64,000 nt of DNA, from positions 2,108,001 to 2,172,000 of the forward strand of contig NZ_AP019657.1 of the NCBI RefSeq assembly GCF_009938225.1, given 5' to 3'. The stretch is from Vibrio ponticus (GTDB lineage: Bacteria; Pseudomonadota; Gammaproteobacteria; Enterobacterales; Vibrionaceae). The position numbers were made by a program, and so were the translations under genes. The notes under the pieces were generated by a model. That model saw only the letters and a program-made list of their open reading frames with translations, was not told where the DNA came from and ran no database searches. Below, in pieces: positions 61,058 through 64,000 of this stretch (positions within the stretch are counted from its first letter, which is position 1; the number at the start of each line of letters is the position of its first letter).

Positions 61058-64000
61058 TTAGTTAAATTCGAGTTCTACTTGGTCAGAACCAAGCAACTGT
61101 TTTAAATCATCTAATAGAGCATCACTCGGCGTTACTCGCCACTCTGTACCTAACGTCAAACGCGCTCTGGCGTCTTGGCGCTGGTAGTATACGTGAACAG
61201 GAATTGTTCCTGCTCGATGAGGCTCTAGTATCGAACTAAAGCGCTCAAAAAATTGGCTGTCGACTTGCGATTCGCTTATCGAAACAGAAAGACCGCGTGC
61301 GTATTTTTCACGCGCAGCGCCAAGGTCCATTACCTCGCGCGCGGTCATTTTAAGGCCACCATTAAAATCATCAAAGCTGACCTGTCCAGAAACTACCAGA
61401 ATTTTATCGTTTTCAAGCAGTTCTGCATATCTTTCTAACGCATCCGAGAACAACATCACTTCCATACGACCACTGCGATCATCGAGCGTCATAATACCGA
61501 TACGTGTACCACGTTTGGTCGTCATCACTCGAGAGGCGATCACTAAGCCAGAAATCGTCACAGATTGATCACGTCTGGTTGGTGTTGCATCTTTAAGTCG
61601 ACAACTGGTGTACTTACCCAGTTCCTTGATGTAGGCATTAATTGGGTGCCCGGTCAAATAAAGACCCAGTGTTTCGCGTTCACCCTCTAGCCATACTTTT
61701 TCAGGCCAAGGTGGCACTTTGGTGTATTTGTTCTCAACTTCTTCTGGCGCTTCAGTCAATACACCGAACAAGTCTGACTGACCAAACGCCTCCGCTTGGT
61801 GGTGTTGGCTCGCCGCTTTTACGGCATCGTCGAGTGACGCCATCAAAGCTGCACGGTGTGGTCCCAGTCTATCGAGTGCACCAGCATAAATCAGCTTTTC
61901 AATCACGCGTTTATTAACCTTCTTAAGATCAATACGCGCACAGAAATCGAATAAATCTTTAAAGTGACCGTCTTTGTTACGCGCCGCTAAGATCGCTTCA
62001 ATTGGACCTTCACCCACCCCTTTGATCGCGCCGATACCGTAAACAATCGCACCATCTTCATCAACATTAAAACGGTATAGACCTGAGTTAATGTCTGGCG
62101 GTAGCACTTTAAGTTTCATGCGGAAACATTCGTCGACCAGACCAACCACTTTTTCGGTGTTATCCATATCCGCGGTCATTACCGCCGCCATGAACTCTGC
62201 CGGGTAGTGAGTCTTTAGCCATAACGTTTGGTAAGAAACCAATGCGTACGCCGCTGAGTGCGATTTGTTAAAGCCGTAGCCAGCAAACTTCTCTACCAAG
62301 TCGAAGATTTTCATCGCCAACTCGCCGTCGACGCCATTTTTCACCGCACCATCTTCAAAGGTGGCACGTTGTTTGGCCATCTCTTCCGGTTTTTTCTTAC
62401 CCATCGCACGACGCAACATATCTGCACCACCTAGGGTGTAGCCAGACAGTACCTGAGCGATCTGCATTACCTGTTCTTGGTAAAGAATGATGCCGTAAGT
62501 GGGATCAAGAATCTCTTTTAATGATTCATGTTGCCACTTTTCATCTGGATAAGAGATCGCTTCGCGTCCGTGTTTACGGTCGATAAAGTTATCCACCATG
62601 CCCGATTGTAATGGACCCGGACGGAAAAGCGCTACCAATGCGATGATATCTTCAAAACAGTCCGGTTGCAGACGTTTGATAAGCTCCTTCATACCACGCG
62701 ATTCAAGCTGGAATACTGCGGTGGTTTCCGAGTTTTGCAGCACACGGAATGAGGCTTCATCTTGTAATGGAATCGACTCAATACGTACCGGCGCTTCACC
62801 GTTGCGCTCAAGGCGCGGGTTAATCAAACCAAGCGCCCAGTCGATAATGGTTAAGGTACGCAGACCTAAGAAGTCAAACTTAACCAGACCCGCGGTTTCA
62901 ACGTCGTTCTTATCAAACTGAGTAACAGGAAAATGCCCTTCCGAGTCGGCATAAATCGGCGCAAAGTCAGTAATGGTGGTTGGTGAGATCACCACGCCAC
63001 CAGCGTGTTTACCCGCATTTCGTGTACACCCTTCGAGGATGCGACACATATCAATCAGCTCTTTGACTTCCTCATCAGCCGCATAAAGCTCAGGTAGTGC
63101 AGGTTCAGCCGCGAAGGCTTTTTCCAACGTCATACCTGGATCGGGCGGCACCAATTTTGAAATGCGGTCAACGAAGCCAAATGGATGACCCAGTACACGA
63201 CCTACATCGCGGATTACCGCCTTCGCCGCCATGGTACCAAAAGTAATGATCTGTGATACTGCATCACGACCATACATTTCCGCAACGTGATCAATTACTT
63301 GGTCACGCTTATCCATACAGAAGTCGACGTCGAAATCGGGCATGGATACACGTTCTGGGTTAAGGAAACGTTCGAATAGCAGGTCATATTCAAGCGGATC
63401 GAGATCAGTGATCTTTAACGCATAAGCCACCAATGAACCCGCACCTGAACCACGACCAGGTCCAACCGGGATCGCGTTATCTTTTGACCATTGAATGAAC
63501 TCCATTACGATCAAGAAGTAGCCCGGGAAGCCCATGTTGTTGATTACTTCCAGTTCAATTTCGAGGCGCTCATCGTATTCAGGACGACGCTTTAATCGCT
63601 CTTCTTCATCGGGGAACAGAAACTCAAGGCGATCTTCCAGACCTTCTCGAGATTTCATCACCAAGAATTCGGTTTCTTTCATGCCTTCGGTTGGGAAAGC
63701 TGGGAGGAAGTATTCACCCAAACGGACAGTGACATTACAGCGCTTAGCAATCTCAACACTGTTCTCTAGTGCTTCGGGAATGTCAGCAAATAGCTCACAC
63801 ATTTCCTCTTCACTACGCAGGTATTGCTGAGGACTGTAGTTCTTGGGACGGCGAGGATCTTCTAGTGTGTAACCATCGTGAATCGCCACGCGGATCTCAT
63901 GGGCATCAAACAGCTCTTCGTTGAGAAATACCACATCGTTGGTTGCCACCACTGGCAGGTCTTTTTCCTGAGCCAGTTCAAGCGCAAAGTGTAAATAGCT
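61058..64000 (-). CDS. dnaE: DNA polymerase III alpha subunit (5' part outside window)
   Basis: Replicative polymerase catalytic subunit. The frame is open from 64000 to the TAA at 61058: 980 residues of about 1160; most of the N-terminal PHP domain is missing. The catalytic acids lie in [12 protein letters not shown], and the internal beta-clamp-binding motif QSDLF is encoded at 61766-61780, followed by an OB-fold and the C-terminal tau-binding region. Works with DnaQ and the HolA clamp loader, both encoded in this window. Confidence 0.97.
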   Translation of the reverse strand, partial: SYLHFALELAQEKDLPVVATNDVVFLNEELFDAHEIRVAIHDGYTLEDPRRPKNYSPQQYLRSEEEMCELFADIPEALENSVEIAKRCNVTVRLGEYFLPAFPTEGMKETEFLVMKSREGLEDRLEFLFPDEEERLKRRPEYDERLEIELEVINNMGFPGYFLIVMEFIQWSKDNAIPVGPGRGSGAGSLVAYALKITDLDPLEYDLLFERFLNPERVSMPDFDVDFCMDKRDQVIDHVAEMYGRDAVSQIITFGTMAAKAVIRDVGRVLGHPFGFVDRISKLVPPDPGMTLEKAFAAEPALPELYAADEEVKELIDMCRILEGCTRNAGKHAGGVVISPTTITDFAPIYADSEGHFPVTQFDKNDVETAGLVKFDFLGLRTLTIIDWALGLINPRLERNGEAPVRIESIPLQDEASFRVLQNSETTAVFQLESRGMKELIKRLQPDCFEDIIALVALFRPGPLQSGMVDNFIDRKHGREAISYPDEKWQHESLKEILDPTYGIILYQEQVMQIAQVLSGYTLGGADMLRRAMGKKKPEEMAKQRATFEDGAVKNGVDGELAMKIFDLVEKFAGYGFNKSHSAAYALVSYQTLWLKTHYPAEFMAAVMTADMDNTEKVVGLVDECFRMKLKVLPPDINSGLYRFNVDEDGAIVYGIGAIKGVGEGPIEAILAARNKDGHFKDLFDFCARIDLKKVNKRVIEKLIYAGALDRLGPHRAALMASLDDAVKAASQHHQAEAFGQSDLFGVLTEAPEEVENKYTKVPPWPEKVWLEGERETLGLYLTGHPINAYIKELGKYTSCRLKDATPTRRDQSVTISGLVIASRVMTTKRGTRIGIMTLDDRSGRMEVMLFSDALERYAELLENDKILVVSGQVSFDDFNGGLKMTAREVMDLGAAREKYARGLSVSISESQVDSQFFERFSSILEPHRAGTIPVHVYYQRQDARARLTLGTEWRVTPSDALLDDLKQLLGSDQVELEFN

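Overview
The window is a stretch of core chromosome from a marine-type gammaproteobacterium, almost certainly genus Vibrio. Gene content and order (ligA-zipA / cysZ-cysK-ptsHI-crr, ubiF / miaB-ybeZ-ybeY-corC-lnt, leuS-lptE-holA-rsfS-rlmH-mrdA-rodA-rlpA-dacA-ybeD-lipB-lipA, glyA, tre operon, metNIQ, proS, gmhA, fadE, dnaQ/rnhA, gloB-mltD, glnB, tilS, accA, dnaE) match what I remember of Vibrio chromosome 1 and overlap blocks of the Escherichia coli map. Species cannot be fixed from this window. Both edges cut a gene: ligA loses at most its last residue(s) at base 1 and dnaE loses its N-terminal part beyond base 64000.

Layout: 1-3059 DNA ligase and ZipA (minus); 3261-8365 sulfate uptake and cysteine synthesis followed by the general PTS proteins (plus); 8433-9581 a ubiquinone hydroxylase (minus); 9874-15472 tRNA modification, 16S rRNA maturation and apolipoprotein acylation (plus); 15518-28910 LeuRS, LPS-assembly lipoprotein, DNA polymerase delta, ribosome-associated factors, the rod-shape/peptidoglycan set and lipoate synthesis; 29077-29672 a small lipoprotein followed by repeats; 29680-36239 glyA, a YitT-family membrane protein and the trehalose PTS operon with its repressor; 36319-40048 an MliC-like lipoprotein, gmhB and the methionine ABC transporter; 40532-43564 an AbgT-family transporter, the zinc-independent ribosomal protein pair rpmE2-rpmJ2 and trmO; 43675-45390 proS; 45391-45902 a repeat-rich gap; 45903-57938 the yafJ/gmhA/fadE/dnaQ/rnhA/gloB/mltD/glnB block; 58040-64000 a cytochrome c, tilS, accA and dnaE.

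Regulatory sites readable by eye fit the neighbouring genes: a PurR box upstream of glyA, MetJ boxes upstream of metNIQ, two TreR-type operators upstream of treB, a FadR-type site upstream of fadE, a Zur box with an adjacent Fur-like box upstream of rpmE2, and a perfect CRP-type palindrome between glyA and the YitT gene. Most operons end in clear hairpin terminators.

I found no prophage, transposase, integron, CRISPR, toxin-antitoxin or defence system, and I do not claim a new system. The least explained material is intergenic: two arrays of the heptanucleotide GGGATGC (8 and about 20 units) on the same strand and predicted to be G-quadruplex capable, a 42-base tandem repeat beside the larger array, two long imperfect palindromes (83 and 100 bases) that look like Vibrio interspersed hairpin elements, and strong hairpins inside the ptsH-ptsI-crr transcript.
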